DNA from: an uncultured Prevotellaceae bacterium
GTDB taxonomy: Bacteria; Bacteroidota; Bacteroidia; Bacteroidales; Bacteroidaceae
DNA: 40,925 nt
Assembly (NCBI GenBank): GCA_902799765.1
Contig: CADCBZ010000031.1
Location: forward strand, 1-40,925
Reading direction: 5' to 3'
Under the pieces are notes generated by a model that had not been told where the DNA came from, ran no database searches, and saw only the letters and a program-made list of their open reading frames with translations. Every line of letters starts with the position of its first letter. Within the stretch, counting starts at the first letter, position 1. Below are positions 26,071-35,690 of this stretch, one piece after another. A program made the translations under genes and the position numbers.

Positions 26071-28527
26071 TTACGGGTAGCCGATGGCGAAGTGGACGGT
26101 TTGGAGATCCTTGAAGTTATACACATTGAAGAAATACCTGTCGATGCCATTCATACAGGGCGCGTGGATGGCAAAGCCCCAGTCGAGACGAACCACCAGG
26201 AAGCCGAGGTCGTAACGCAGACCGATGCCTGTACCGATAGCAATATCCTTCAGAAAACGTGAGGGCTTGAACTTCATGGTGTCAAACCAGGCGATGAGTA
26301 CCGCAGCTTCCACCGGGTCCATACCAGGATTGATGATCGCCTCAATATCCTGATCAGTTAAGAGAGATCTCATGCGCCAGATGTTTCCCGCATCGAGGAA
26401 GACGGCTCCCTTCAGGTTGCCGAAAAGCGGGGCGCGGTACTCCAGATTGGCCACGAGTTTCATGTCGCCATTGCGCAGCAGGTAGAACATCTGCTTGGAG
26501 ACACGGTCGTCAATACCAAAGTCGGAGAAGGCACCGGGACCGATGTCGCGTACGGCGAAGGCACGGATGGTATTGGCACCGCCCACGTAGAACTCCTCGC
26601 TGAACGGAGCCTCTCTGCTATTACCGTACGACCAGATGAGACCTGCGTTGACATGGCCCACGAGTTTGGCCTCTTCACCCATCGCCCAAGTCTTCGTGAA
26701 GTCTGTCTCAAACTTCAGGAACTGGGCGTAAGGATTATTAAAGAGGCGTTTGCCTTCGGCATTAAAGTCCTTGCCGAACACCACACCGCCCAGCGAGATG
26801 AGGTTTCCTGCTTCCTGAACGGTGTTCTCCCAGCGGATGGGGTTCTTCCGGGTGGAGGGACTGGTGTAGAGGTAGGTATAGCGCATCTTGGGGATGAAGA
26901 AGTCGCCCATCGTACGTTCAAGATAAGGGTTTTCCTTCATGACTGTTTCGAACTTATCCGTGATAGAGTTCTTGAACTGATACTGTACTGTCAGTGGCGA
27001 GAACTCGTACCGACTGGTCTCTGTCTTCTGCCAGCTATAGGTCCATTCACCAGACATGATGAGCATCTTATAATAGTCAGGACGGCTCACCACATCGGCT
27101 GATACTTTTGCATAGGTGGTCGGTGTTGCGTAGAACCGTTTGCGGCGGATAGGGCGCCCGTTCTTATCACGCTTGATGCGGAAGGGGTCGTAGAAGGGAA
27201 TGAGCAGTCGCGGGAACTCGAGTGACACGTCGGCACCTATCTGATAGTTGCTCTCGCGTGAGTTGTCGCCCAAGGAGAAGTCGTAAGAGCCATGTAGGTT
27301 GACATCGAGTTTCTCCGCAGCACGGAAGGTGTTACGCTTGGTCAGACCGACCTTTACCAGAGGACCATAGCGGCCGTTGGTGCGTCCGATGACATTGCCT
27401 TCGATGTAGAAGTCGTAGGGCTTGTCGAAGGTACAGGTCAGACGGAGGTCGAGGGTATCGGTATCAGGACGTGGCGTGAAACGGAAGTCGGTATTGCTGA
27501 ACACGCCATTGGAGTTGATCAGTGACGCTGACTCCTGCAGCTTTTCATAGCTGTATTCCTGACGAGAACGAAGGCGCATGTCCTTCAGGACGACACTGGG
27601 GCGGATCGGTGATTTCTTGCCGCTGTAGTGTATGGTCAGATGACGACGCTTGATGGAGTCGGTCAGCAGGTCGGCATATGACTTACGGAACTGGATGTCG
27701 ATGTTGCCGATATACCATTTGCGAAGGGCTTCAGGCGGGAGTCCGTGAGCCAACTGGAACCTGAGGTTGACCTTGTTGCTGACAGCGAAGGTGTCGGCGA
27801 GATAAGAGGCGTAGTTGGTGTTGTAATAATAATAGCCGTTGTTGCGGAAGAGCAGACTCACCCGATTACGCTCTGCATCCAGGGCGTTGACACTGAAGGG
27901 GTCGTTGCTATGGATGGCCCGTTCTTCACTCGTGGAGTCGATTAATGCCTGCATCTGCTCTGGGAAGTTGACATACTGAAGCGTGTCGATGGTGTAGAGG
28001 GAGTCGAGGGTGACTGTATAGCCGATCTTACTCTTCTTCGGATTCTTCTGCGGGAAGGTCTCGTAGGTGACGTCGCCGCGGAAATAACCATTGTTCCTCA
28101 GTACCGAACGGGCAACAGAGGCACGCAGTGTGGGATTCACCTTACTCATCAGGACGGGTGGGGTTCCAAAACTCTTGGTCATCCATTTGGCGAACTTGGA
28201 GTCTTTGCCGGCATACTTGTTATATACCCACAGGTGCCAGGACCAGGGTACCGTGATACGGCTGCTGCCGAAGATCGAACCGTTCGGCTTAGTGGCGAGG
28301 GCAGCCTCTATCTCTTCCTTGGTGGTACTGATATGTTCCTCATAAGGATTGTTTTTCAACGTGTCTGTCCAGACGGTACGCTTCAAACCCGTGAAGAGCT
28401 GGTCGTCTTCAGGGATGCCCTTCGTCATCGAACAAGCAACTAAAAGTAAAAGGGTAAAAAGGTAAAAAGGTAAAAACCTATAAGCCCTTGCCTTCTGCCA
28501 CATGATATGATAACTATACTCTTTCAT
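26071..28527 (-). CDS. tamL: TamL: Omp85-family outer-membrane lipoprotein (TamA-like)
   Basis: Outer-membrane assembly protein of the BamA/TamA superfamily; in Bacteroidota the TamA partner is a lipoprotein, and here the lipobox VAC (Cys32) is clear. Order: signal peptide, POTRA-like region (about 80-400), C-terminal 16-strand barrel (about 420-818) with the loop-6 type motif IRAFAVRDIGPG and last strand TVHFAIGYP. Two starts are possible: ATG 28527 (818 residues) or ATG 28503, eight codons later, which gives the shorter and more usual signal peptide. The signal peptide is encoded by three 8-bp tandem units. It follows tamB by 19 bp and presumably works with it. Confidence 0.9.
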   Translation of the reverse strand: MKEYSYHIMWQKARAYRFLPFYLFTLLLLVACSMTKGIPEDDQLFTGLKRTVWTDTLKNNPYEEHISTTKEEIEAALATKPNGSIFGSSRITVPWSWHLWVYNKYAGKDSKFAKWMTKSFGTPPVLMSKVNPTLRASVARSVLRNNGYFRGDVTYETFPQKNPKKSKIGYTVTLDSLYTIDTLQYVNFPEQMQALIDSTSEERAIHSNDPFSVNALDAERNRVSLLFRNNGYYYYNTNYASYLADTFAVSNKVNLRFQLAHGLPPEALRKWYIGNIDIQFRKSYADLLTDSIKRRHLTIHYSGKKSPIRPSVVLKDMRLRSRQEYSYEKLQESASLINSNGVFSNTDFRFTPRPDTDTLDLRLTCTFDKPYDFYIEGNVIGRTNGRYGPLVKVGLTKRNTFRAAEKLDVNLHGSYDFSLGDNSRESNYQIGADVSLEFPRLLIPFYDPFRIKRDKNGRPIRRKRFYATPTTYAKVSADVVSRPDYYKMLIMSGEWTYSWQKTETSRYEFSPLTVQYQFKNSITDKFETVMKENPYLERTMGDFFIPKMRYTYLYTSPSTRKNPIRWENTVQEAGNLISLGGVVFGKDFNAEGKRLFNNPYAQFLKFETDFTKTWAMGEEAKLVGHVNAGLIWSYGNSREAPFSEEFYVGGANTIRAFAVRDIGPGAFSDFGIDDRVSKQMFYLLRNGDMKLVANLEYRAPLFGNLKGAVFLDAGNIWRMRSLLTDQDIEAIINPGMDPVEAAVLIAWFDTMKFKPSRFLKDIAIGTGIGLRYDLGFLVVRLDWGFAIHAPCMNGIDRYFFNVYNFKDLQTVHFAIGYP
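28453..28476 (-). repeat. 8-bp tandem repeat in the tamL signal-peptide region
   Basis: Three perfect copies of GGTAAAAA on the plus strand (TTTTTACC on the coding strand), preceded by a degenerate copy. The unit is not a multiple of three, so gain or loss of one copy would shift the tamL frame within the signal peptide. Confidence 0.8.
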
Positions 28528-28546
28528 TTCTTACTTTCTTACTCTT

Positions 28547-31500
28547 TTATTCTTTTACCTTTTCCACCTTGATGGTGTCTGTCTTGATACTGTCGCGCTG
28601 TAGGGTGGATGGTGGTATACCCATCGGTCGTCTCAGAGGCTGCACCTCTTTCTTCCAAGGCTTGAAGATATCCCAGAAGTTATCCAACTTGCGTCGCCAG
28701 ATGAAACCGCCTCCGTATTCGCTGGTATAACCATCGAGCCAGTCATAGACGTTCTGGTTATAGAAGAGCTTGATATACTTTGTGGCGTCCTGATTCAGAC
28801 GGTATTCCATCAGCACATTGTCGAAGAACGACTGCTTCTGGCCAGGGATATTGGAACTGCCTGTGGATACCTTTCCGCCAATCTGCACCTTCAGACGGTT
28901 GTCGAAGAAACGCTTAGAGAACTTAAACGAATAGTCGGTATGCATATTACCCGTCGCATCGGTAGTGTTATCGACACCTACACTGAGGTCAAGGGTCTTC
29001 AGGGCATTGCCTGCGATGCTGTTGATCTCGCTTTGCAGGAACGAACTGAGAGCGGAGTTCATCGAGAAGCTGCCAGTGTTGCCGTCAGCGAGATACATGC
29101 CTGTGGTCAGCATCGCCACTGCCAGTTTGCTTCGTTCCTCGACTGACATCGTCGTTAGTTGGCCGTTGATGGCATTGTCTTCCGGTGCTTCAATGGTGAA
29201 GACCACACCCATGTCTTTCAGGGTCTTTGTGATGGCCACACCGCAGTTGAAGAGCACGCTGCGGTTGACACCTTCGTCACCGCCGACAGTTGCCTTCACC
29301 TGTTCGGTAGCCGTGATGTCCAGCTTTGGATTATAGGGATCGCCCGTGAACTCCACGTAACTGCCTTCCTTCACGGTGAAGGTCTTCAGGGGGATGACCG
29401 GCAACGAATATTTCATCTCGCCGCTTGAGAGCGTATAACGACCCTTCAGATCGATGCCTTCCGAGTTGTATTTCATGCGGAGATCACCACCACCCATGAG
29501 ATCGACATAGTTGGACTCTTCGGCATTCAGGTAGCAGACGATACGGGCGCCTTGTGAGATGTTGACGGTCAGGTCGGCTTCGAAGCCAGTTGGCGTGGGT
29601 CGTACGATGACGGTCTGGGTAGAGTCGCTGAAGTCGGTAAACTTCACCAGTTCATCCAGGCGGTTATCAGCTGACAGCGGTGAGTCGAGCAGCATATAGG
29701 TCATGTCGGTAGAGCCCAATAGATCCAGTCGGCCTCGCATCTTCATCTGTTCCAGAGGTCCTTGTATGCGTGCCACCATATTCACGTAGGCCTTACCCCA
29801 TGCGATGGCGTCGGGCGTCTGCTTTGAATTGATCAACAGTAGGTTCTGGGCGCGCATCCGCAGGTCCACATTGATATGTTCGGTATTCGTGAAGTCGATG
29901 TCGCCCATGAGGTTGAACGGTTCCTCATTATAGGCATAGAGTCCGAAGTTCTCTAACAGCAGATGAGAACCCACGATACGGATGGGGTCGTTGTCGAAAC
30001 GCATGCGGATGCTGTAGGGGATGCTGATGAGATAAGCTGAATCGACATACACCTCACCATTGACATCGGGATGAACCAGACTGCCGTGAATATCGACTGT
30101 GCCATCACCGTAGCCCTCCAGACCGATGAGCTTATCCGGGATGAAACCATTGATGATGGAGAGTGGTGTGTGTGTCATCTTAAATGCGGCATCGATCAGA
30201 CCTTCGCCTTCATCGCGATAGGTACCACTGAGCAGTCCGAATTCCTCATCGTCGCGCAACAGTCGTGCCTCAATGGCGTGGGCGTTATCCTCTTTCATCA
30301 TATATACCATTTCGGTGCTGACATTTCCGATGGGAGAACCTTCATAAGTAAATTGTTGCACCGCCATATCGGAAGCCACTGAGAAATGACCCATCTGATC
30401 CTGCAGGATGTGATAGTCGCCATTCAGCAAACCCGACATACGGGGCAGGTAAGGAATCACCGACGTGATCCGCTGCAGGTCGATGCGGTTCACAGAGACG
30501 GTGAGATCCTGTTGCATTGTGGAGTCCTGATTCTCTGTATAGATCTTAACACCCGTCTTATCGTCGGCTATCAGGTCGATATTGGCCTGGATATGTTTGT
30601 TGCGGGCCAGGAAGATATAGTTGTCCTCATTGAGATTAAACTCCTGATAACCGATGGTGGGACGCTGGGGCAGCAGTTTGAAACGCAGACCGTCGGCCTC
30701 CATCTCTGCCGTCGCACCGATACGCAAGCCCAACTTATCATCCTTGTCGAAGAATCGCAAGCCTGCCAGTGCCCCATGGCTGTGGAAATGACCATCTACG
30801 AGGCAGTTGAACACAAACTGCGGGTTCTTGCGGTTGTTGCGCACCTGGCCCTGATAGGTGAGTCGGTCACCTTTATGGATCAGACTCAGCCGGATGGTAT
30901 CGATACGGGTGCTGTCATAGTTCAGAGAGTAGATATGACTTGCACCGTTGATACCTGTCTCTGGAGAGGTGGTCAGGTCGAGACTCATTTCTTTGAAATC
31001 GATACCGATGGCTCTGAGGAAATTGGCCACAGGGTTCTCGCGTTTGCTTTCCAAATGGAGCTTCATCACGGGAAGCAGTACTTTAATGGCAGGCTGGTTG
31101 ATGATCCTGTCCTCAAATTGGGCTACGATGGAGTCGGATAACACATTGACCTGCTTGAGCACCTGTTCGTAGCCGCCCATCGCATCAAACTTCAGGATGA
31201 AGTCACCACTCTGTGCTCTGACGACGGTGGTGTCGGTATTCAACTTAATCAGGATGCCCACGTCGCCAGGATTGTAAACTTTCTTGCCTTCCTTCACATA
31301 CAACTCGTTGAGGCGTCCGCTGACATAGTGGGTCTGTTTCATGTCCGTGTTGATGTCGAGACTGCCGTAGGTTCCGATCGTTAGGTGCTTGTCCACCAGT
31401 CGCATCTGGAAGAGATCGGCTTTCTTCAGGTTAGCACTGACGTTGCCATCTATCTTCTTGCTGCTGAGCAGCATGTCAACAGCCACATTACCGTCGAAGA

Positions 31501-33247
31501 TCTCATTGTGTCCTGTCAGACTGGCTTGCGCGCGTCCGTCAGAAAGCGTAGCCGAGGCTGTCAGGTTGTCGAGGTTCATGTAGCCGTATTTCAGCAGTCG
31601 TACGTTGGCATCGGCATCCAGACGACTCTTGTTTGAGAAGAAATCTGTGCCATGGCCCTTGGCATTGATGTCGGCAGAGAGGGTATAGATAGAGTCTTTA
31701 GGCAGGAAGTGGTGGATGTTCAGTTCGTTGATGCTGAATTTGGCATCGTAGGTCATCAGTTCGGGTGTCAACGCGCCCTTGGCATTGACGGGGATGAACG
31801 TACTGCCTTTCAGCTTCATATTGCCTTTACCTTCGTGCAAAGTCATGTCGGCCGTATAGTGCGTGCCGTCAGCTTTCAGTCTGCCGTCAATCTCCATCCC
31901 GTTAGGAATACGATAGGTACCGCTCATCTTGGGGTCTATCAGGGCTATCAGGAAGTTCAGTTCCTGAGTCTTGCCTTCCACCTCGATGTCGGCCTTCATG
32001 CGGTTGATGTCTGTGACATTCTCTGCCTTTCCTTTCAGTGAGGCATGAACGGCAGTGGCTAAGTCGATGTCGATGCCTGTCACATCCAACTGTTTCATGT
32101 TGCCATTGATGGAGCCTCTGATGTTCAGCGGATGATTGGGGAAATGCTCCATGAACTTCTGAGGCAGTTTCCCTACATACTTCTCGATGTCCTGCTTGCC
32201 TAACTGTGCGAAGAGGCGCACCTTCATCTGACCCGGTTTCTGATCATCGAAGGCAGAGAGGTCTAAATCGGCTTCTGCCATGATGTTTGAGTCAGAAGTC
32301 TTCAGGGTGGTCAACGGCAGTCTGATGTGGTTATAGGCAGAGTCAAGGGTGATGCCGCCAGTGAACTCATTCACCTCAATGCCGCTCTTCTCCCTGATAA
32401 AAGTCTTCCGTACGAAGAACGAAGTACTGTCTGGCGTACATTTGATTCGATCGATACCAAGACTGATCTTGTTGAGGGCGATATGATTGTAATCGAATCC
32501 TTCTGTCTCAGGCTCGAATCGGTTGTCGTAGGCCAAAGAGCCGTTGTGCCAGTCCAGACTACCCACTTCGTAGATATTGTTGCCGATGTCGATATTAGCC
32601 TGACGGGCCACGAACCTGTCTAAGTAACCGCTGACGTTCAACGTGTCGCCTGGCAGATGGAGTTTGAAACCTGTCTTGCTGATGGTGAGACTATCCGCGT
32701 TGATGCGCCATTTCAGGGTAGAGGGCGTCGTATCAGCTGCTGCCGTATCGCTGAGGGCGATATCGAGACGAGCCTGCTGCAATCGGGCACCGTTCACCTC
32801 TACGGTCTCCTTGTCGAGATCGATGCCTTTTGATGAAAGCCACAGCTCCTGCAGGTCTCCCTTGATACGCAGGTCGCTGATGAAGCCATTGGTGTTGATA
32901 CGGGCCTGATGGAACGAGAGCTCATCGATAACGACTCTGCTACGGAATAAAGGCAACAGTCTGACATCGGCCACGAGACGGTGTACGTCTGCTATCGTGT
33001 CGCGTACCTGAGGCAAGGAGTCGTTTTGTTTGATCGCCTTGAAATCATCCAATTGCAGATCGAGCGGGAAAGCCAGACTGACGTGGCCTACTGAGATCTC
33101 CATGCCTGTCTTCTCTGAGGCAATGGCTGCCACCTTCTTCACTGCCCAGTTCTGAACGGGGGGCAGATAGATCAGTACGGTGAGTAGTAAGCACAGCAGT
33201 ATGGGTATAAGTACCGCAATCCCAATCCACTTGATGACTTTCTTCAT
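28547..33247 (-). CDS. tamB: TamB: translocation and assembly module inner-membrane protein
   Basis: Very large AsmA-like/DUF490 protein (1566 residues) forming a periplasm-spanning beta-taco groove for lipid movement or barrel assembly, anchored by one N-terminal segment (residues about 8-30, IGIAVLIPILLCLLLTVLIY). Long repeats of amphipathic strands follow, e.g. ADIEVEGKTQELNF and GTYRIPNGMEIDGRLKADG, and the C-terminal 300 residues match the conserved TamB domain (LSSGEMKYSLPVIPLKTF, EGSYVEFTGDPYNPKLDITA). Length is usual for Bacteroidota TamB. It lies 4 bp downstream of the KS gene and directly upstream of its partner tamL. The tail after the domain (KEVQPLRRP...) is charged and disordered. 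Confidence 0.93.
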   Translation of the reverse strand: MKKVIKWIGIAVLIPILLCLLLTVLIYLPPVQNWAVKKVAAIASEKTGMEISVGHVSLAFPLDLQLDDFKAIKQNDSLPQVRDTIADVHRLVADVRLLPLFRSRVVIDELSFHQARINTNGFISDLRIKGDLQELWLSSKGIDLDKETVEVNGARLQQARLDIALSDTAAADTTPSTLKWRINADSLTISKTGFKLHLPGDTLNVSGYLDRFVARQANIDIGNNIYEVGSLDWHNGSLAYDNRFEPETEGFDYNHIALNKISLGIDRIKCTPDSTSFFVRKTFIREKSGIEVNEFTGGITLDSAYNHIRLPLTTLKTSDSNIMAEADLDLSAFDDQKPGQMKVRLFAQLGKQDIEKYVGKLPQKFMEHFPNHPLNIRGSINGNMKQLDVTGIDIDLATAVHASLKGKAENVTDINRMKADIEVEGKTQELNFLIALIDPKMSGTYRIPNGMEIDGRLKADGTHYTADMTLHEGKGNMKLKGSTFIPVNAKGALTPELMTYDAKFSINELNIHHFLPKDSIYTLSADINAKGHGTDFFSNKSRLDADANVRLLKYGYMNLDNLTASATLSDGRAQASLTGHNEIFDGNVAVDMLLSSKKIDGNVSANLKKADLFQMRLVDKHLTIGTYGSLDINTDMKQTHYVSGRLNELYVKEGKKVYNPGDVGILIKLNTDTTVVRAQSGDFILKFDAMGGYEQVLKQVNVLSDSIVAQFEDRIINQPAIKVLLPVMKLHLESKRENPVANFLRAIGIDFKEMSLDLTTSPETGINGASHIYSLNYDSTRIDTIRLSLIHKGDRLTYQGQVRNNRKNPQFVFNCLVDGHFHSHGALAGLRFFDKDDKLGLRIGATAEMEADGLRFKLLPQRPTIGYQEFNLNEDNYIFLARNKHIQANIDLIADDKTGVKIYTENQDSTMQQDLTVSVNRIDLQRITSVIPYLPRMSGLLNGDYHILQDQMGHFSVASDMAVQQFTYEGSPIGNVSTEMVYMMKEDNAHAIEARLLRDDEEFGLLSGTYRDEGEGLIDAAFKMTHTPLSIINGFIPDKLIGLEGYGDGTVDIHGSLVHPDVNGEVYVDSAYLISIPYSIRMRFDNDPIRIVGSHLLLENFGLYAYNEEPFNLMGDIDFTNTEHINVDLRMRAQNLLLINSKQTPDAIAWGKAYVNMVARIQGPLEQMKMRGRLDLLGSTDMTYMLLDSPLSADNRLDELVKFTDFSDSTQTVIVRPTPTGFEADLTVNISQGARIVCYLNAEESNYVDLMGGGDLRMKYNSEGIDLKGRYTLSSGEMKYSLPVIPLKTFTVKEGSYVEFTGDPYNPKLDITATEQVKATVGGDEGVNRSVLFNCGVAITKTLKDMGVVFTIEAPEDNAINGQLTTMSVEERSKLAVAMLTTGMYLADGNTGSFSMNSALSSFLQSEINSIAGNALKTLDLSVGVDNTTDATGNMHTDYSFKFSKRFFDNRLKVQIGGKVSTGSSNIPGQKQSFFDNVLMEYRLNQDATKYIKLFYNQNVYDWLDGYTSEYGGGFIWRRKLDNFWDIFKPWKKEVQPLRRPMGIPPSTLQRDSIKTDTIKVEKVKE

Positions 33248-33251
33248 AGGC

Positions 33252-34964
33252 TCATGGGGTTGGATTGGTTTTCAGAATATACATATCGGCACAGAAATGC
33301 GCCTCGTCCTCATAGTCGATCCAACCGGTGATCATACTCGTCGTAGCCTGATCGCTCAAGGCTGCCTGTTGAATCTGAGTCATCAGCTGTTCGTTACGGG
33401 AAGCTAAGCTGTAGAAAGAAGTCTCCCCGTGCAGGTGATGCCTGATGGCAATCTCACCCGTGACGATATTTGGGAGGGTATAGACAAACAGCGACGGACT
33501 GGGATAATAGTCCCCGGGCAGGATTGATGCCAGATAGTGCTGATCGGTATCGATCGAAGCGGAGTGATTGAAAAGGATCACCGCCCGTTGTTCATCCTCT
33601 GTAGGAAGCTCATCCTGCTCGTATTTCATCAACAGCTCTGAAGCAAGGAATCCCAGTTTGCTCAAGCCGTCCATCTTATAGAATTTTGGATAGTCGCCCA
33701 CATAAGTGCGATAGAGTTCTGTAAGCAGCGCCTTACCTGTGGCTGTAGCGGGCTGATACTTCCCGTCGATCGTCAGCCCCTCTGGTGTTATCGTCACCCG
33801 ATGGGTCTGACGGGTCTGAGGTATCTTTGGCAGCTGTTTCTGAATCTGTTCGTCAGCAGTGACTAATAGTGCCGCATTACTGCCTCCGAAGCCGGAGATG
33901 AGTTTCAAAAAGGTGCGCTTATCGGTATGCCTGGCTTCTGCTGACACCTGGATGGGTACTGAGACACCTAACTCCTCAAAACCGCGTGTTCCCAAAATCG
34001 TATGATCTTCGAGGGCATGCATCGTGAGAACGGTTTCCAGGATGCCTGCAGCCCCTAACGTATGTCCGAAGATGCCCTTATAACTGTTGACGGGAATATC
34101 CGCCAGTCCGGTTCTGTCTAATGCCACAGCCTCCATCTGGTCCATAAACATCGTGGCTGTGCCGTGGGCATTTACCAGTGCCAACTCGTCTTTGTTGATC
34201 TGTTGGAGTAGGGGCATCATGGCTCGATAGGCACCCTCACCTTTATTGGATGGGGTACTGATATGATGAGCGTCATTGCGGATCGTTCCTTCTACGAGGG
34301 CCCACTCCTTCTTGTACTCCTCCGCTTCATCACTTGAGAGAACCATCGTGGCTGCAGCCTCACCTAAGTTCATACCCAGACGCTCGATATCGTATGGGCG
34401 ACAGGGGTTGGCATCCATCGACTTAAACGATTGGAAGCCTGAGATGACAAAGCGTGAGAGTACATCGGCACCTGTGACAATGGCATAGTCGTAAACCTTC
34501 TGTGTCAGGAGGCGCTCTGCTAAGATGAGAGCAGAGAGACCTGACACGCAGGCGTTGCACACCACAATAGGTTCTGTTTCGATACCCAGATGCTTCGCAA
34601 TACGCTTGGCGCTCTCACCAGGATGTAAGATGTCGGGTAAAGCTGTAGGGTCATCCAACAGCTCTACATTCGCCTTCGTGGTACTCAGGATAAAGACCAC
34701 CCGTGGGGAACTGATCTCAAACTCCGTCTCGGCCAGTGCCTCACAAGCCGATTCTATCACCAACGACTCAAAACGGGTATATCCATCGCGCGCTATCAGA
34801 TCATTCAGATCTTTGGGGAGGATTGCTGCCGTGAAAGGTTCTGGAATACCCCACAGACCCTTGTAGGAAGCAAGGGCAGAACGCCCCGCCTTCACAGCTT
34901 CGATATTGGCTTTGGTGGTGATGCCAAACGGACTGATGATGTTATCGGCAAGCTTATAGATCAT
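33252..34964 (-). CDS. Beta-ketoacyl synthase with a second, cysteine-less KS-like C-terminal part
   Basis: Condensing enzyme of the KAS I/II family, extending acyl-ACP with malonyl-ACP. I chose ATG 34964 (MIYKLADNIISPFG); the 12 residues before it lie inside the rluA gene. The N-terminal 370 residues are a full KS: nucleophile C139 in VCNACVSG, H268 in AHGTATMF, H301 in GHTLGAAG, and GFGGSNAALL near 358. Residues 380-570 form an extra part: FNHSASIDTDQ, LFVYTLPNIVTGEIAIRHHL and GETSFYSLAS look like the first half of another KS (ketoacyl-synt_2 type), with no cysteine where the nucleophile should be. A chain-length-factor-like role is conceivable. With fabG nearby it may act in a special fatty-acid or aryl-polyene-like route; no ACP gene is in the window. 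Confidence 0.82.
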   Translation of the reverse strand: MIYKLADNIISPFGITTKANIEAVKAGRSALASYKGLWGIPEPFTAAILPKDLNDLIARDGYTRFESLVIESACEALAETEFEISSPRVVFILSTTKANVELLDDPTALPDILHPGESAKRIAKHLGIETEPIVVCNACVSGLSALILAERLLTQKVYDYAIVTGADVLSRFVISGFQSFKSMDANPCRPYDIERLGMNLGEAAATMVLSSDEAEEYKKEWALVEGTIRNDAHHISTPSNKGEGAYRAMMPLLQQINKDELALVNAHGTATMFMDQMEAVALDRTGLADIPVNSYKGIFGHTLGAAGILETVLTMHALEDHTILGTRGFEELGVSVPIQVSAEARHTDKRTFLKLISGFGGSNAALLVTADEQIQKQLPKIPQTRQTHRVTITPEGLTIDGKYQPATATGKALLTELYRTYVGDYPKFYKMDGLSKLGFLASELLMKYEQDELPTEDEQRAVILFNHSASIDTDQHYLASILPGDYYPSPSLFVYTLPNIVTGEIAIRHHLHGETSFYSLASRNEQLMTQIQQAALSDQATTSMITGWIDYEDEAHFCADMYILKTNPTP

Positions 34965-34968
34965 CGTG

Positions 34969-35667
34969 CTATTGTTTAAAGGCCTGCCATAACGGGTCAT
35001 CGGGGAGGGGAGCCTCTACGGTGACCCGTTCTTTTGATACAGGATGAATAAACTCCATCCTTCGTGAAAGCAGTGAGATGCTGCCATCGGGATTACTACG
35101 GGGTGCACCGTATTTCAGATCACCCTTGATGGGACAACCCATTGCTGCCAACTGACAGCGGATCTGATGGTGGCGACCTGTCATCAGCTGCACTTCCAAC
35201 AGACTGTAGTTATCTGACTTCCCGATGAGGCGGTATTTCAAGATGGCTTTTTTAGCATTCGGCTTTTCAGTGGCATAGGCATACGACTTGTTCTGCTTCT
35301 CATTGCGAACCAGCCAGTGCTCGAGGGTATGCCACTCGCCATCATCCACGAACTTTTCACTTCTCACTTCTCTCTTTTCACTTCTTACGAGGGCCCAATA
35401 CGTTTTATGCACTTCACCCTCGGCGAACATCTTGTTCAGGCGGGTGAGTGCTTTTGAGGTACGTGCGAAAACCACCAGTCCTGAGACAGGACGATCCAAG
35501 CGATGCACCACACCCAGGAACACGGCTCCAGGCTTCTGGTACTTCTCTTTGATATAGTCCTTCACAATATCAGAAAGGGGGCGATCGCCAGTTTTATCAC
35601 CCTGTACGATCTCCCCACTCTGTTTGTTGACTATGATAATATGGTTGTCCTCGTAAACGACCTCCAT
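34969..35667 (-). CDS. RluA family RNA pseudouridine synthase
   Basis: Enzyme that turns specific uridines of rRNA or tRNA into pseudouridine. The catalytic motif is HRLDRPVSGLVVFART at 55-70 (Asp58), followed by ALTRLNKMF; the second half has GRHHQIRCQLAAMGCPIKGD-like RHHQIRCQLA and KYGAP. Length 232 is that of the short RluA/RluC type without an S4 domain. Residues 95-105 (RSEKREVRSEK) are low in complexity and come from a 12-bp direct repeat in the DNA, which looks like a small insertion. It follows fabG by 23 bp and precedes the KS gene by 4 bp. The target uridine is unknown. Confidence 0.92.
   Translation of the reverse strand: MEVVYEDNHIIIVNKQSGEIVQGDKTGDRPLSDIVKDYIKEKYQKPGAVFLGVVHRLDRPVSGLVVFARTSKALTRLNKMFAEGEVHKTYWALVRSEKREVRSEKFVDDGEWHTLEHWLVRNEKQNKSYAYATEKPNAKKAILKYRLIGKSDNYSLLEVQLMTGRHHQIRCQLAAMGCPIKGDLKYGAPRSNPDGSISLLSRRMEFIHPVSKERVTVEAPLPDDPLWQAFKQ
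35353..35385. repeat. Low-complexity direct repeat inside the pseudouridine synthase gene
   Basis: CTTTTCACTTCT occurs twice (35353-35364 and 35374-35385) with CACTTCTCT between. It encodes RSEKREVRSEK. Similar pyrimidine-rich strings are frequent in Prevotella genomes, by my recollection. Confidence 0.6.
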
Positions 35668-35690
35668 ACTCTAAATTCTAAAATCTAAAA

